From positions 4,258,501 through 4,322,500 of the forward strand of contig NC_037639.1 of NCBI RefSeq assembly GCF_003254395.2: a stretch of DNA of 64,000 nucleotides, given 5' to 3'. Shown in pieces: positions 1 through 11,269 of the stretch. Numbering within the stretch: position 1 is the first letter of the stretch; the number at the start of each line of letters is the position of its first letter. Below the pieces are notes generated by a model. The model searched no databases. It worked only from the letters and a program-made list of their open reading frames with translations, and was not told the DNA's origin. The DNA comes from Apis mellifera (lineage: Eukaryota > Arthropoda > Insecta > Hymenoptera > Apidae). The position numbers and the translations under genes are program-made.

Positions 1-2318
1 TCGCATCGCGCGTTTTCCTTCCCTCCCGTGCTTTCTCTTTATCCCAAGTCGGTCGTAAACTGGGTTAACGAGCGTCTGTTAATTCCATTTCGATTACATT
101 ACCGTATTTATAAAATGATTATCGTGCGTGTACAGTTTTTTCTTTTTTTTTTTTTTCACCAAGATATGGATATATTTTTACATATGGTGTTTCGTTTAAA
201 TCGTTCTTATCAAATCAATTGCAAATTCTATCGTTGAAACTTGATCGGTTGGTTCAAATTTATTCACACTTATTGGATTAAAATTGAATTTTTTCCCTGA
301 AATATTACACGTAATAGGACACCCTGTATACCACGAAGAAATAATTAGTTCTGGAAATTCGAAAATACGACGAGCGCCAACTATAAATTCACGTGTTGCT
401 TTTAACCCCTGTATAACGCGCGCACAATACGCGAAGAATGATTTATTGCGCTTCCGAGGACGAGATCCTCTTTTACGCTTTATGCAAAACGGGGCGCCAC
501 TTTCGAGATAGCTGACAGGTTGATAGAAGTTTTAAAAACCGGTTCAGAATCGTCGTCCCCGTGATTAACCACCATTTTAATCCAATATTAGGGGGATGAT
601 CGAAATCCGAATAGCACGGTAATCGCGTTACATCATAAATTAGCAGACTGGGGGGTTGATATCGAATTAATTCCGCGTCAAATTTGTCGTGGCTCCTAAT
701 TCGTCAAGATTCGGTGCGAGTCAACCGACATCTTCGACGTCAGTCTACGTTGATCGAATTATCTCCTTCGATGTTGTTTCGTGTTTACTTTTTTAACGGA
801 TTCCATTTTCTCGACAAAATTGAAAAAATGGTAAATTGTTGATCGATAATTTTTTTAAGAGACGTCAATATTTTCATTAAAACGAGAGAGGAAACGCTTC
901 AAACTTCAATTACTTATAACAAGTATAAAATTTTTACGCGCCAATCTTTCCTTTTTAAAATTTCAAAATCGAAGGTATTACAAAAATATTATTCATGGAT
1001 TTATGACACCGATATTTATTCAAACTCGATACCTTTATTAATTTACGCGAAAGCATTATCAAAGATGGAAATTTATTTGATACACGGACTTTTTTTCGAT
1101 TCCACCCCTTTGCGCCGGACATCGATTTCAAAGGGAAGCTCAATCACCGAGGCAACAATGCCTATCTTTCCTCCTCTCCGGGTAATCGTATCCTTCGGAC
1201 GAGACAGGAAACCATTTACGTGAGTCACGGAACCCGGAACGACATGCTATTCCCTCTCTCCCTCTCGTTGAGTTGAAAATAATTTTTCAACATAGGGACA
1301 CGGTGTATATATCGCCGTTTTATTTTACATACGTCTCACGGTTCGGAAGTAGGTAACGCAACCGATGCTACACCTACACGAGATAGGAAGCGAGGGGAAT
1401 GAACCTTATCGCGTATCTTATCTTTGCTGGATAATTCGACGTGATTCATCGTAGAGGCGAAAACTTTTGTAGCGTTGTTAAGGACGTGTAATGAAAAAAA
1501 AGTAGCAGGGAAAATAGAGATAAAAGATTTTTTGTTACGGATTAGGAGCATGATATGTTGGAGAGAAATAAATAGATTTGTGGAATATTCTTTTTTTAAA
1601 GCTGCAACATTCTGTAAAAAGTGATAAAGTTTTAATTGGACAAGAACCAGGAGAATATTAATTACGTTGCATAAAAATCCTTCCAACGATCGAAGAATTC
1701 GGAACGCAATAAACGTTGTTGTTATCCCATCACCGTGATAATTGGAAATATTTATCTCCACGAAAGGAGAGATTAGGGAAACGATCGTATTTACGTGAAT
1801 CATAGAGTCTAATGGGCAAACTACCGCGACACGGTATTCCATCGAGTCGGGCGTTTAGTTGTGAATCATGGCGGTCGGAGGATCCCCACCGGCTATGCCA
1901 TCGGAATGTCCGTAGAATTTGTGGCATTGCCATCGATTACACGAAGCCTCCCTTCCTCCCTCGTCCAATAATAACGCGTGCACGACAACACCTTGTTACC
2001 GGCTTGTCCATCAGTCGATCTCCAATTTCGATTTAATGAAATTTTCTTTCTTTTTTTCCTCTCGGATCGAACTTCGAATCACTTGGATCACTTCTCTGGT
2101 GTGGGAACGAAGAATATCTCGTTCTAATATCGAAAGAATCGGAGGAGAGGCGACAAATTTCGCGGTGAACGTTTCGAATGAGATTATCGCGTTTAATGGA
2201 GGAAGAAGAAAGAATGGATCGAAGCTTGTATATATATGCATGATTTACGATGTTTATTCGTTTATGCGGTGATATTTTTATAATAATCCTGAAAGCGTAT
2301 CGAAGTGCTTTCTCTGGT
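1..2318. other. Unique DNA with no supported gene
   Basis: This is AT-rich, CpG-containing unique sequence. The only sizeable open frame is a 168-codon minus-strand ORF (1336-1842), which I do not call a gene because it has no recognisable family or gene structure. A lone transposon-terminus-like motif lies at 317-330. Nothing else stands out. Confidence 0.6.
317..330 (-). mobile_element. Lone TE-terminus-like motif (GGACACCCTGTATA)
   Basis: Read on the minus strand this is TATACAGGGTGTCC, which matches the ends of the two inverted-repeat elements at 53.3 and 55.6 kb. I see no partner end within a few hundred bases, so it is probably a truncated relic or a chance match. The family link is inference from the shared short motif only. 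Confidence 0.3.
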
Positions 2319-2620
2319 GGAATTTATGCCCCTTCATGGATCGTTTATCATGGCGCGACGTTCGACGTGGGGGTGGGGAGGGGTTAATAAAATAAAATCC
2401 TAAGGGAGCCGTTGGATGGGGAGAGGGGGGCAGGTGAATAATTCTCCCGAATATTTAAAAAAGTTATTAGAAATGATAAGGGGGCGGGGATTCGTTCCAA
2501 CGTACATCCATCATGGCCCTCGAGGTTAAATTTTAAACCAGGTCCTTAATCTCAATGAGGGGAGGTAATTAGAGGAATTCTACGTTGAAGTTCATTCCGT
2601 GCCAGAGATATTGGTGCTTA
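2319..2620. other. G-run-rich segment, possible conserved non-coding DNA
   Basis: Several G runs (such as GGGGGTGGGGAGGGG, GAGAGGGGGGCAGG and GGGGGCGGGG) lie within about 130 bases, interleaved with AT-rich DNA. Intramolecular G-quadruplex formation on the plus strand is conceivable. No open frame or splice-site pair supports an exon. Any regulatory role is inference. Confidence 0.25.
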
Positions 2621-2824
2621 TTATTATTCATCAAGATCAAGCTCTCTTACGAAGAAAAAGAAGAAATGTATTTAATATATCCAGGTTTTTATTATTTACT
2701 CTTTCAATTTCTTCCTTGAGCTTCAAGAAAGCTTATTATCATTGCTCATGACTCACAGAGCAGGGAAGCCAAACTCTGATGAATTCCATCGAGGTAAATT
2801 ATTCCCCGAAACGAATATTAATCA

Positions 2825-2919
2825 TGCTGTTCGAGTTTTCGAATTAATCGATTAGATGAATCATTTATTTTTATTTTCCTGAAGAAAATGAATCAACATT
2901 TATTGAAACTCGAACAGCA
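2825..2919. repeat. 95-bp imperfect inverted repeat (hairpin)
   Basis: A perfect 14-bp outer stem (TGCTGTTCGAGTTT at 2825-2838 against AAACTCGAACAGCA at 2906-2919) encloses a second stem of about 10 bp with one mismatch (TGAATCATTT against AAATGAATCA). An asymmetric internal loop separates the two stems. Length and shape resemble a pre-miRNA or a short foldback element, but the internal loop is large for a canonical miRNA. It matches no miRNA I know. Confidence 0.45.
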
Positions 2920-3229
2920 AGAAAACGTATGATTAATCTTTAGAAAAATCCTTTCCTCTCGTAAAGATCCGACTATTATCAAAATTACAAATGCTTTGCA
3001 ACCCGTTTGTAAACCCGTTGAATCGTCGACAGCCATGAGTAACACTACTTCCAACACCTCGAATACCCCGCTGGATAAATCTCTGTCACCGTAGTTATCC
3101 GTTACACGAAACCCCCTTCCTCCTTCTGCTCATCCTTTCCAAAAATAGATATCCTACGGGAGCCGTATCCTGCGGATCTGCGACGAATCCGTGAGTGGGT
3201 CGCGAAAGAGAGGAGTGTATTTCCACGTG

Positions 3230-3605
3230 ACGGTGGAAAACGAGGGGAAGAGAGAAAAAAGGAAACAGAGAGAGAAAAAAACGCGACACCGAGGCGGCTC
3301 TCGTGAATGGCCTTAAGGGATATCGTGAGCCGGTCGGCGGAAGAAGGGCAGAGAGACAGTTGGGAGGAGGGCAATCGTTTCGAAGGGGGCCTCGAGGAGG
3401 AGAAAGAAGAACGGCGAGGGAGCGGTGAATCATCGGGTCACGCGACCAACGCGAACCCCCTTTGCGTCGGTGCCGACCGGTGCCATTCTCCCTTAACCTA
3501 TCCTAACCTCGGCTCGGGGACAGAAACCGACCATTCTTCCCCTCCTCCTCCTCCTCCTCGCTGCACTCTTGCCCTTTGTCCTTTTATTTTGTTTTTTTTT
3601 TAAGG
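3230..3605. other. Purine-biased, GC-richer island ending in (CTC)n and T9
   Basis: This stretch is purine-rich on the plus strand, then has a GC-richer part (3430-3530) and a CTC microsatellite at 3541-3559. Open frames exist on both strands (for example minus 3095-3433 and plus 3307-3603), but they are dominated by Arg, Glu, Ser and Pro from low-complexity DNA. I do not call them genes. Downstream to about 4200 is ordinary AT-rich DNA. Confidence 0.4.
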
Positions 3606-4200
3606 TTTTTCCAGGCCCTCTTTGACGAACCTCCTCCGTCAAACGGATTTCGACCCTCCCTCGAGGGTTGGCTTGGACCCTTTTCGCTAAAATGACTCAC
3701 AACGAGCCTTGTTTATCGGTTTATAATTTCTCTGCTTTAATTTTACCGCCGGCTTCCTTCCTCTAAATACGTGTTTGGCTTCCGGTTTCTCGTTGAGGGA
3801 ATCGTTGATTATTCGAAGATTGTTAGATGATTTTGAATTTTCTTTTTTAAAAGGATTAGGGATGATGAAAAATTTGAAATATTTTGTTGTTTCTTTTATT
3901 TCTCTCGTTTTAATTCGTTCAAAATTGAAGACATTTTTAGTGGAAATGTTAAAATTAAAAAGAGATTTATTCCGCTCCCGAATCGATTTCTCTTTCTTTT
4001 TTATTTAAATAGTTTCAATTATTTATTCTAGGACAATTAATTTTCATCGTTTCTAAAATATAACTCGTTCGAAATAACGGATTTCTATCACATTTCATTC
4101 GTGGAAATACGCGAAAAAAATAAAACTATTGAAAGTTTTTTTATATTTTCGAATTGACAAATTTAGAAAATTGGAAATGTGTATCGATTCATCGGCTTAA

Positions 4201-4226
4201 TATATAATATATATATATATATATAT
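4201..4226. repeat. (TA)n microsatellite
   Basis: An almost pure TA dinucleotide tract interrupted once near its start. DNA from here to about 5400 is AT-rich with no supported gene. Confidence 0.85.
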
Positions 4227-5402
4227 TTTTCAAAGAGGAAAAAATATTGGCTCCGTGCATATGCAACGATATTGGAAGATTGAAATAACGCGATAAATAA
4301 ATGTACACACATCGTTAAGACGCGATGACAATCTCACTTTTAATCGAATTCAACCAATCGAATTAGTAGACCTTTCACTCCAGGCTACTTTACCAATTAA
4401 GTTAACAGAGTCGTCGACGAATCCTTTCTCTCTGGTCTTCTTCGTGTGCAATTATATTAATTCTCGCATCATGTTTCTCCCCTTTGCATCGATTTATGCA
4501 AAATTCTTCTCGAGAACGTGGTTTGTCCACGAAAATATTTCATCAAGAATTTTAACGGAATGGAGAAATCACAGAAAAGAAAAGGAGAATGTCTTTATAT
4601 TTCATCTCTCTTTTATTCGATAAAAATTGTATGATTATTATCGTGGGCCATTATCCATCATCGATTTAGTCAAAAGATATTAAAGGATATTGAGAATTAT
4701 GAAAGATCGTTTTAATTCAATGAGCATTATCAATCAAGGAATTCCTAATTTCTTTTAATGCATTCGATTGCTAAATTTTTATTAAAAAAAAAAGAAAAAA
4801 GAAATATATTGACACGAAATTGACAAAAATTGGAAAATGAAAAATAAGAGAAATGCGAAAGATGGAAAGGAAAGGAATTTTATAATATTTAAACGAGAAA
4901 AAAATTCGAATCGATAAATTTTTATACCCAAATTGAAAAATTCCACGTTCCATTTTTCTTTAATCAAGATATATTTTAATTTATACCGAAATTCTCGTCC
5001 ACTTTCGACAGATGGTTACTGCCATCTCCATTTCATCACATTAACCGGTGAGAATATTTGCAAGTTCTCGAGATACGAATTTGTAAACTCAATCAGCAAA
5101 TCAATCAGAATCACCGAGCAAGTAACGTCAAACTTGGAGCGATAAACATTCCAAATTAAACCTTTCTATCTTCGATTATTCAAACAAAAAGAAATTATCG
5201 GCGTGTAAAATATATCGAATAGTATAAAAACTTTTCTTACTAACAATAAAACAAAAAACTCGATTTAAAAACGAGTAACAATTTTCCTACGATCTTCGAT
5301 ATTTATTTTTCCCCATCGATTCATCGAAACATGATGGCCGTCGTTGTCACGTGGCGCGACAATTTCATTCAACTTCGCCGCGACATTGATATTTTATTCA
5401 AT

Positions 5403-5420
5403 TCTCTCTCTCTCTCTCTC
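5403..5420. repeat. (TC)9 microsatellite
   Basis: A pure TC dinucleotide tract. The next 500 bases (5421-5930) are less AT-rich and CpG-containing, with short repeated words such as GTACATAACG. They could be upstream DNA of the candidate promoter at 5937. Confidence 0.85.
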
Positions 5421-5936
5421 GGCTTTTTGCCTTCCAACATCGTTGCAAGCCAGTTAAATACGCCGTGGCCAACATAATCCAAGTGAAATCGATACGATAC
5501 ACGTATAAATGTACATAACGTGTACATAACGAACATAACCTGTAACGAGCATAACAGTGTACATAGTACGAGAGTCGAGCTTTTTTACCGACAGGACGCT
5601 GTCATTCGCGACGATCGTCGACCCAGTCGATACGTGACCGTGTATAATAACCGGAAACCCGATGATAGGCAGAACTAATTACTTTCACGTCCGTACGCGT
5701 GTGCAATCCCTCTCTGTGTTGTTTACCTGCACTACTGAACCGTGCTAGTGTGTTGACTCTATACGCCTTGGAGAGATAAGAAATGATTCGCATGTAAATA
5801 GCCATTGCGCGCCGAGATCTGTGTAACTACGTGCATTACCCGTCGATGCGTCGCGACAACGTAATTACGAATATTAATTAGACTTATTAACGGTATTGTG
5901 TGACGCATTTAATAATAATCCATACTCTTCTGTATA

Positions 5937-6033
5937 TATAAATGCACGTTTTCGAGGGTGCTCGATCTCTTTGTTGTTTCGATTCGCGTGTTGGTCGGAA
6001 GAACGGTGGTGGTTGCCATTATTGAGGCATGCG
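5937..6033 (+). promoter_or_regulatory. Candidate TATA promoter and non-coding first exon
   Basis: A TATA box (TATAAAT at 5937-5943, in a run of TA steps) is followed about 30 bases later by a possible start near 5965-5970. About 65 bases further on is a strong 5' splice site, GCG|GTAAGTG, with GT at 6034. A second good donor, GAG|GTGAGT, lies at 6066. The spacing fits insect TATA promoters. No clear initiator motif is visible, so start and exon length are inference. It would feed the small coding exon at 6128. Confidence 0.28.
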
Positions 6034-6130
6034 GTAAGTGTCAGATGGGATTGTTGTCTGGCGAGGTGAGTGACCCGTGCGGATCGCGATCGCGCAGCGA
6101 GCAAGATTGAACTGTAATACGTTTCAGAAA

Positions 6131-6304
6131 ATGGTGTCCACCACCGATCCTGCATTATTTCGATCGATTCGTAAACGGAGCGAAACGGAAATAATTACCC
6201 CGGGGTGCGAACCGCTGAATATGCATCGTCGTTCGTTTTTTCTCTCTCTCCCTCTTTCTCCTCCCTTCGAGGTCGAAGCGTTCCAACGCGGTCGGACGGA
6301 TTGA
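6131..6304 (+). CDS. Candidate small protein exon (57 codons)
   Basis: The 3' splice site GTTTCAG at 6121-6127 is followed after three bases by AAAATGG, a good insect start context. The frame runs 57 codons to TGA. The N-terminal half (MVSTTDPALFRSIRKRSETE) is mixed and charged; the C-terminal half contains a Ser/Leu/Pro stretch encoded by a CT-rich tract, which weakens the case. Paired with the donors at 6034 or 6066 the intron would be 94 or 62 bases, both possible for an insect. I recognise no family. It could be a genuine microprotein, the start of a longer spliced gene, or chance. Confidence 0.22.
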   Translation: MVSTTDPALFRSIRKRSETEIITPGCEPLNMHRRSFFLSLPLSPPFEVEAFQRGRTD

Positions 6305-8255
6305 AAAAAATTTCTGCTTTATTTAGCTTTTCTGCACCGACGCGACATAAACACGGATCTCAATTAAACCGGCCGGGTGAATTATTTTTTTTCGCGCGGG
6401 GGAATATCGGCCGGGCTTTTTGTTCGAAACCCGACGTCACGCGTCACGCCACGATTGAAAGCGGCGCTTCCTGTTTTTTCGGCTTAATTATTATTTTTAA
6501 AAACTCCATCGACCCGTGACACGAAATACAGGAGAAGAATATTTATGTAAAAGCGCGAGATCGAATTTATATTTTTCCTCGATTGAGAATCTAAGCTTGA
6601 TTCGATTAATAGAATTGAGATCGGTAAAAATGAATCGTAAAAGATTTTTAATAAGATATCATGTGTGTATACGATAAAATATTATTTTCGCGATAAAACA
6701 TGCGTAATTCATCTGTCGGTCGACAACACGTTAACACGATTTTGTTTCTCAAAATGATTGATTTCTTTCTGATAAAACGTATTAACAATTACAAAAATGA
6801 TCTTTATCCCTCTCCATATATAAAATATCGATTATTAATATTTTTGGAGGAGAGAGAGAGGGAGAATCTTTGATTTATTTTAACACTGAAGAGAAATATA
6901 TATATATATTCTTTCATTTGGAAAGAGATGGAAGAACGATTGGGAAGTGGAATCAGATATCTGCATTCGGGATTAAAGATGGCCTAACCTGGCAATTTAT
7001 AACGTCACCGGTGGCGCTCTACACCGGATGTCGATTAAATTCCCTGATGGCAGCAGAAGTTGAGGCGCGATTCCGCCCCGGACCAAATGACCGCGTTAAT
7101 TTCGATCGAAGCTGATAAATGCGCGATACATGTCGTTGAAAGCTTAATGAGATCTCTTTTTACCTATTTTTCTCAATCGCATTTGGATCTCGTAGAAGAG
7201 GGGGGGAATTTTATTTTATTTTATTTTATTTTTTATAAAAAAATCAGCAACGAGAATTGTGTCGATAAAATATTTATAAATTACTTTTTTCTATTCCACG
7301 TATGTAATTAATTCATCAAAGATGACCCACCAGCATGGCGTCACCAGCAAGTCCAGTCATCAATGCTAGCCCTCATGGCAGCCGACGTGTCAAGGGGTTA
7401 ACTATTGTAATACGATGGATTAACGAGACCAGTTTTGCGTGCCCCCTATATATAAGCTCAAACAATACTTATTTCGAACATCTAAGAATTTTTATCGCTG
7501 CAAATAATTTTTACATATTCGAAAAATTCTAATTTCTCTTCCCAGATTCTAATTTTCCTAGCATTAATTTTTTCCCCTCACTATTTATTCAGTATAATAG
7601 AGTTTGAGCGTTCTATTTTTTAACAAAAACAATTTCTCTTAACAAATATCCTTCGATCTAGAAGAATGGTCAAAATAAACAAAATCCGTCCAACTTTTTC
7701 AAAAAACTTCGCAACGACGTACACGAGATTATTATTTATCCCCCTCCGTCGTATTTATTGCGGCCATCGCGTGATTTCTGGCACTCAAACTGAAATATCG
7801 TCTTCGAATCCGTGTAACCAACGGTTACTGGAGCTGAACCCAAGAGCTCAACCGAATGGCACACGGTGCAACCTTGTGCTGCTCTCTCTCTTTGAAACGA
7901 GGCGGAGAAATAAAGACAAAGAGAAAAGAAGAGTCCTTCCTCGTTCACGAATCGCCTTGTTTTCCTCGTGTACGCTTAGTACACACGGCGTATACACGTA
8001 CACACACCGTGCAAACACGTATACACACCCTGTGCGCGCATTGTCCCGCATTCGAGTCAGGGTCCGCAACCAGTTCCCTCTCTCTCTCTTCTCTTTTTTC
8101 CTCCATCTCTTCCTCCCCTTTTCTGTCTCTCTCTCGACACGCGGCCTACCTGTAAAAGCTGTCGAGATCTGGTTTACCTACGTGATTCGCGTTTCCCAAC
8201 CACCGGCGTGTTTCCACCGACGAAATTGGACCGTCCATTAAGCGGACGATTTTTC
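6305..8255. other. AT-rich unique DNA, no supported gene
   Basis: No recognisable gene. GC-richer patches at 6360-6480, 6960-7110 and 7320-7400 interrupt AT-rich DNA. The open frame at 7666-8241 is long (191 codons), but its second half is CT- and CA-derived low complexity, so I leave it out as a gene. A (TTTTA)-like run lies near 7210-7235. Confidence 0.5.
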
Positions 8256-8322
8256 TCTTCTCGGTGTTTCTTCTCTTTTTTCTTTTCCTTCTTTTTTCTC
8301 TCTCTCTCTCTCTTTCTCCTTG
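8256..8322. repeat. Polypyrimidine tract with (TC)n
   Basis: An almost uninterrupted pyrimidine stretch of about 65 bases includes a TC dinucleotide tract at 8297-8313. Such tracts are common in bee DNA and can adopt triplex (H-DNA) structures; any role here is inference. Confidence 0.7.
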
Positions 8323-8509
8323 GTCGGTTTGGGGAGAGAAATTGATCGAGAGAAATCGATCATTATGTCCTTTTTTTTTTGTCGGTATGGTAATGGATTA
8401 AGGAAGGAATTGGAAGGAACTTTTCAGTTTGCTATCCTCTCGAGTCGAGAGACGCCATTTTGTAGACGATGTTCAAATAAGTTGAGAGATTTAGGGATTG
8501 TATTTGTTA

Positions 8510-8835
8510 TGTTAGTTTGTTATTATATTTTGAAAAATTCAGAGAAGGGTTTATTATTACGATTAAAAATTATAGTTTCTTTCTTTTTTTTTTTGATATT
8601 TTAGTTTATTATGTTAGTTTCTTATTATATTTTGAAAAATTCAGAGAAGGGTTTATTATTACGATTAAAAATTATAGTTTAAAGTTTCTTTCTTTTTTTT
8701 TTTTTTTTGATATTTTAGTTTATTATGTTAGTTTCTTATTATATTTTGAAAAATTCAGAGAAGGGTTTATTATTACGATTAAAAATTATAGTTTGAAGTT
8801 CCTTTCTTTTTTTTTTTTTGATATTTTATTCGAAG
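8510..8835 (+). repeat. Tandem repeat, 3 copies of a 102-114 bp unit
   Basis: The marker TTCAGAGAAGGG occurs at 8538, 8640 and 8754, so the periods are 102 and 114 bp. Each unit reads TTATATTTTGAAAAATTCAG, then a TTATTACG / AAAATTATAG section, then a long T run. Most length differences lie in the T run and an inserted TTTAAAG-like word. The units keep one plus frame open for 114 codons because both periods are multiples of three. That is a product of the repeat, not evidence of a protein. Confidence 0.9.
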
Positions 8836-8839
8836 AGAT

Positions 8840-9365
8840 TCCATCTATGACAGCGGTATAATAATTGCCTTATCTATGATAAAAATTTAAAGTATAAATT
8901 TCTCACTCCCACCTGGGATAAACTGCGAAAAGGTTAACCCCTATGGGAATTCGTATCTACGCCGCTTCGTCACTGTCCCGAATTTTCTTCTTTTATTTTG
9001 TATTTTCCATTATTTTTCCCCTCTTCTCGCTTGATATTTTGCTCGTCCTTTTTTTTCTCTCTCTCTCTCCTCCCATTGGACAGGAACAATTTAACAAAAC
9101 GGAGAATGGAATAATTTCGAACGTTACCCGATTCCCCGGGCGCATTATCGCTCGATCAATCGGCCAACGCTTGTGAATTAACCCGTACACTCGTTGTAAC
9201 ACTCGTCGCAGATATGCAATTGCAAAATAAACGATCCTCGTCCTGTGCAAGTTCATTTTCGTGCCGGCCAATTAATTGGCCGTGTAATAGCCGCGGTTCC
9301 TGAATTTTCGATGCCTTTTCCAAATATCGAAATATGTTTACGTTAAAAGCGACTTCGTTCATCGA
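8840..9365. other. Unique DNA between two tandem repeats
   Basis: Nothing gene-like is supported. The middle (8990-9070) is T/C-rich low complexity, and 9080-9360 is of more balanced composition with short frames on both strands that resemble nothing known. Confidence 0.45.
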
Positions 9366-9369
9366 ACGC

Positions 9370-9593
9370 GTAAATGAGAGATAAGATCGATTTCGACACG
9401 AGAAAAAATCTTAAATCCTGAAAATTGTATTTAAGGAAGAATGTGGATATAATAAATTAACGATAATTTTGAGATTATTATGCGTAAATGAGATAAGATC
9501 GATTTCGACACCACGAGAAAGAATCTTGAATCTTGAAAATTGTATTTAAAGGAGAATGTGGATATAATAAATTAACGATAATTTTGAGATTAA
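9370..9593 (+). repeat. Direct duplication, 2 copies of about 114 bp
   Basis: The copies start with GTAAATGAG at 9370 and 9484. They share the GATAAGATCGATTTCGACAC section and the GTGGATATAATAAATTAACG section, with a few substitutions and small indels. The high similarity suggests a fairly recent local duplication. Confidence 0.9.
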
Positions 9594-11040
9594 CAAAATT
9601 TTCAAAAGTAAATATTATTTAAGAAGGATTTTATTTAATTTTTAACGATTGAATTCGAAGGGGAGGGGAGGAAGGAAATAAGTTGAGATTAATAGTGGGA
9701 AATTGATATAATTTCGAAAAGTAAATAGCATTGGAAGATGCCCGTTCCATTTAACGTTTAAATTACGGGCAAACGCTTGAATTTCACGGTATGAATAAAA
9801 TATTTATTTTCCGTTTAAAATGCGATAAAACTTAAGAATAACCGCGTTCCACTTTTTCCTTATTCTTTGGAACAAAGAACTGGAGAATGAACTCGAGTTT
9901 GTTATATTTTAACAAGTAGTGTGATTCGATCCTTAAATAAAAATTAATTTAACGTTAAAATTTTTAAATTATAGAAATTCTTATTTCAACCCAAAAAGAA
10001 ATTCATTTCAATTTTGGAAATAAAAATTCTACGGCTCCAATCTTTCTTCCTTTCAAATGTATATTGGAGAATTTTCGAGGTATTTTGCTAATTGATAGAC
10101 GCATGTATGTATTTAAATCTCTTCAAGAGCTTCATTTTAATTGCGCGTATTTTTATGCAATTTGAATGAAGTTTTTTTTAAATATATCCTTCGTTCTACT
10201 CTTTGTAAACAATTTGCTTATATTGCAAATTCTACAATATTCCAAGTATGATTATTATTCATCTTAGAATCGAACAACGAAAAATTTAACGATGGAGTTA
10301 ATATCGATTATGATATATAATATTTTTCGACAACATCTTATTGCGAGGGAATTTTAATTTTTTAATTAAATTCAAAATTATTAAGAGTACGTAAACGTGT
10401 GTGTACGAAATAAAATTGATAAACACGGTGTACGAAGTAAAAAATTGCACGAATAAATACATTTTATTTAAAAAACAAGTCGGAGAAGAATATTAAAATT
10501 TACGTTATTCGAAAGAGGGAATGTCAGAAAAACGTGAAACGAGATTGTTAACGAATTATTTTTACCGTAATTTCGAAAGAATGGTCGTTGGTTGAACGAG
10601 AGATGAAAAGAAATGAAAAACATCAATTATTTCAACTTAATTAATACTCGTCGAGATAATTAATGCCCCTATTAAAAATTAAACAACATTTCCTTCGAAA
10701 AAACGACTTGAAATAACGTCTCAAATACCTTTATCAAACAATTATAAAACGATATTTCTTTTCTTTCCCTCCTTTTTTTTTTATTATCGTTAATTCAATA
10801 GAAACATTTTCCTCAACCACTCACGAATGATTAATTTCACTTGCCTGCAAATTTTTAATTTCAATTTCAAAACTTCCTCGCATCTACAAATAATTTTTCA
10901 AAAAGAAACGCGATTAATCTAGAGATCGCGTTGATAAGTTTCTCGGATTGTAAAATATTCGTGTATCGACTTCGAACTACAAAGTTTTCCCAGGATTACG
11001 ATTTTCATTTCGTCCCAAGCTCGGATATCGAAAGTTATAA
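9594..11040. other. Very AT-rich unique DNA, no gene seen
   Basis: There are long A/T stretches and no open frame over about 80 codons. Nothing repeat-like or structured stands out. A G-rich word (GGGGAGGGGAGG) lies at 9660-9671. Confidence 0.6.
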
Positions 11041-11048
11041 TAATCCTT

Positions 11049-11075
11049 TCTCTCTCTCTCTCTCTCTCAGAGAGA
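11049..11075. repeat. (TC)n followed by AGAGAGA, short hairpin-capable microsatellite
   Basis: About ten TC repeats run directly into AGAGAGA, so the tract can fold back on itself. Confidence 0.8.
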
Positions 11076-11231
11076 AGGTTTTAAATAAAACCTCGAAATC
11101 GTCATCGTCCACGTTGCACAATTTCCCTACCTTACATCTTAAAACTTCCATTTCCAGTTATTAGCCGTTTTCACCCGCTTCGATCCGTACCACCTGCGAC
11201 CATTTCGAATAAACGTGGCATTAATGGAACG

Positions 11232-11241
11232 TATAAAAAGG
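11232..11241 (+). promoter_or_regulatory. Isolated strong TATA box
   Basis: TATAAAAAGG followed by GACGGGGCGACG is close to an ideal TATA box with a GC-rich downstream flank. A start would be expected near 11262. No clear initiator, splice donor or convincing ORF follows, so this may be chance in AT-rich DNA or the promoter of a non-coding RNA. Confidence 0.2.
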
Positions 11242-11269
11242 ACGGGGCGACGATTTAAAAGCTACAAGA

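Noticed and set aside
1336..1842. 168-codon minus-strand ORF with hydrophobic stretches
   Set aside because: Ile/Leu/Phe content is as expected from AT-rich DNA, there is no domain, and such a length is reachable by chance in 64 kb of six-frame translation.
7666..8241. 191-codon plus-strand ORF, the longest in the window
   Set aside because: The second half translates CA and CT low-complexity DNA (Thr/His/Arg and Leu/Ser/Phe runs), and other frames are also open over the same interval.
8517..8861. 114-codon repetitive ORF
   Set aside because: It is a by-product of a tandem repeat whose periods (102 and 114) happen to be multiples of three.
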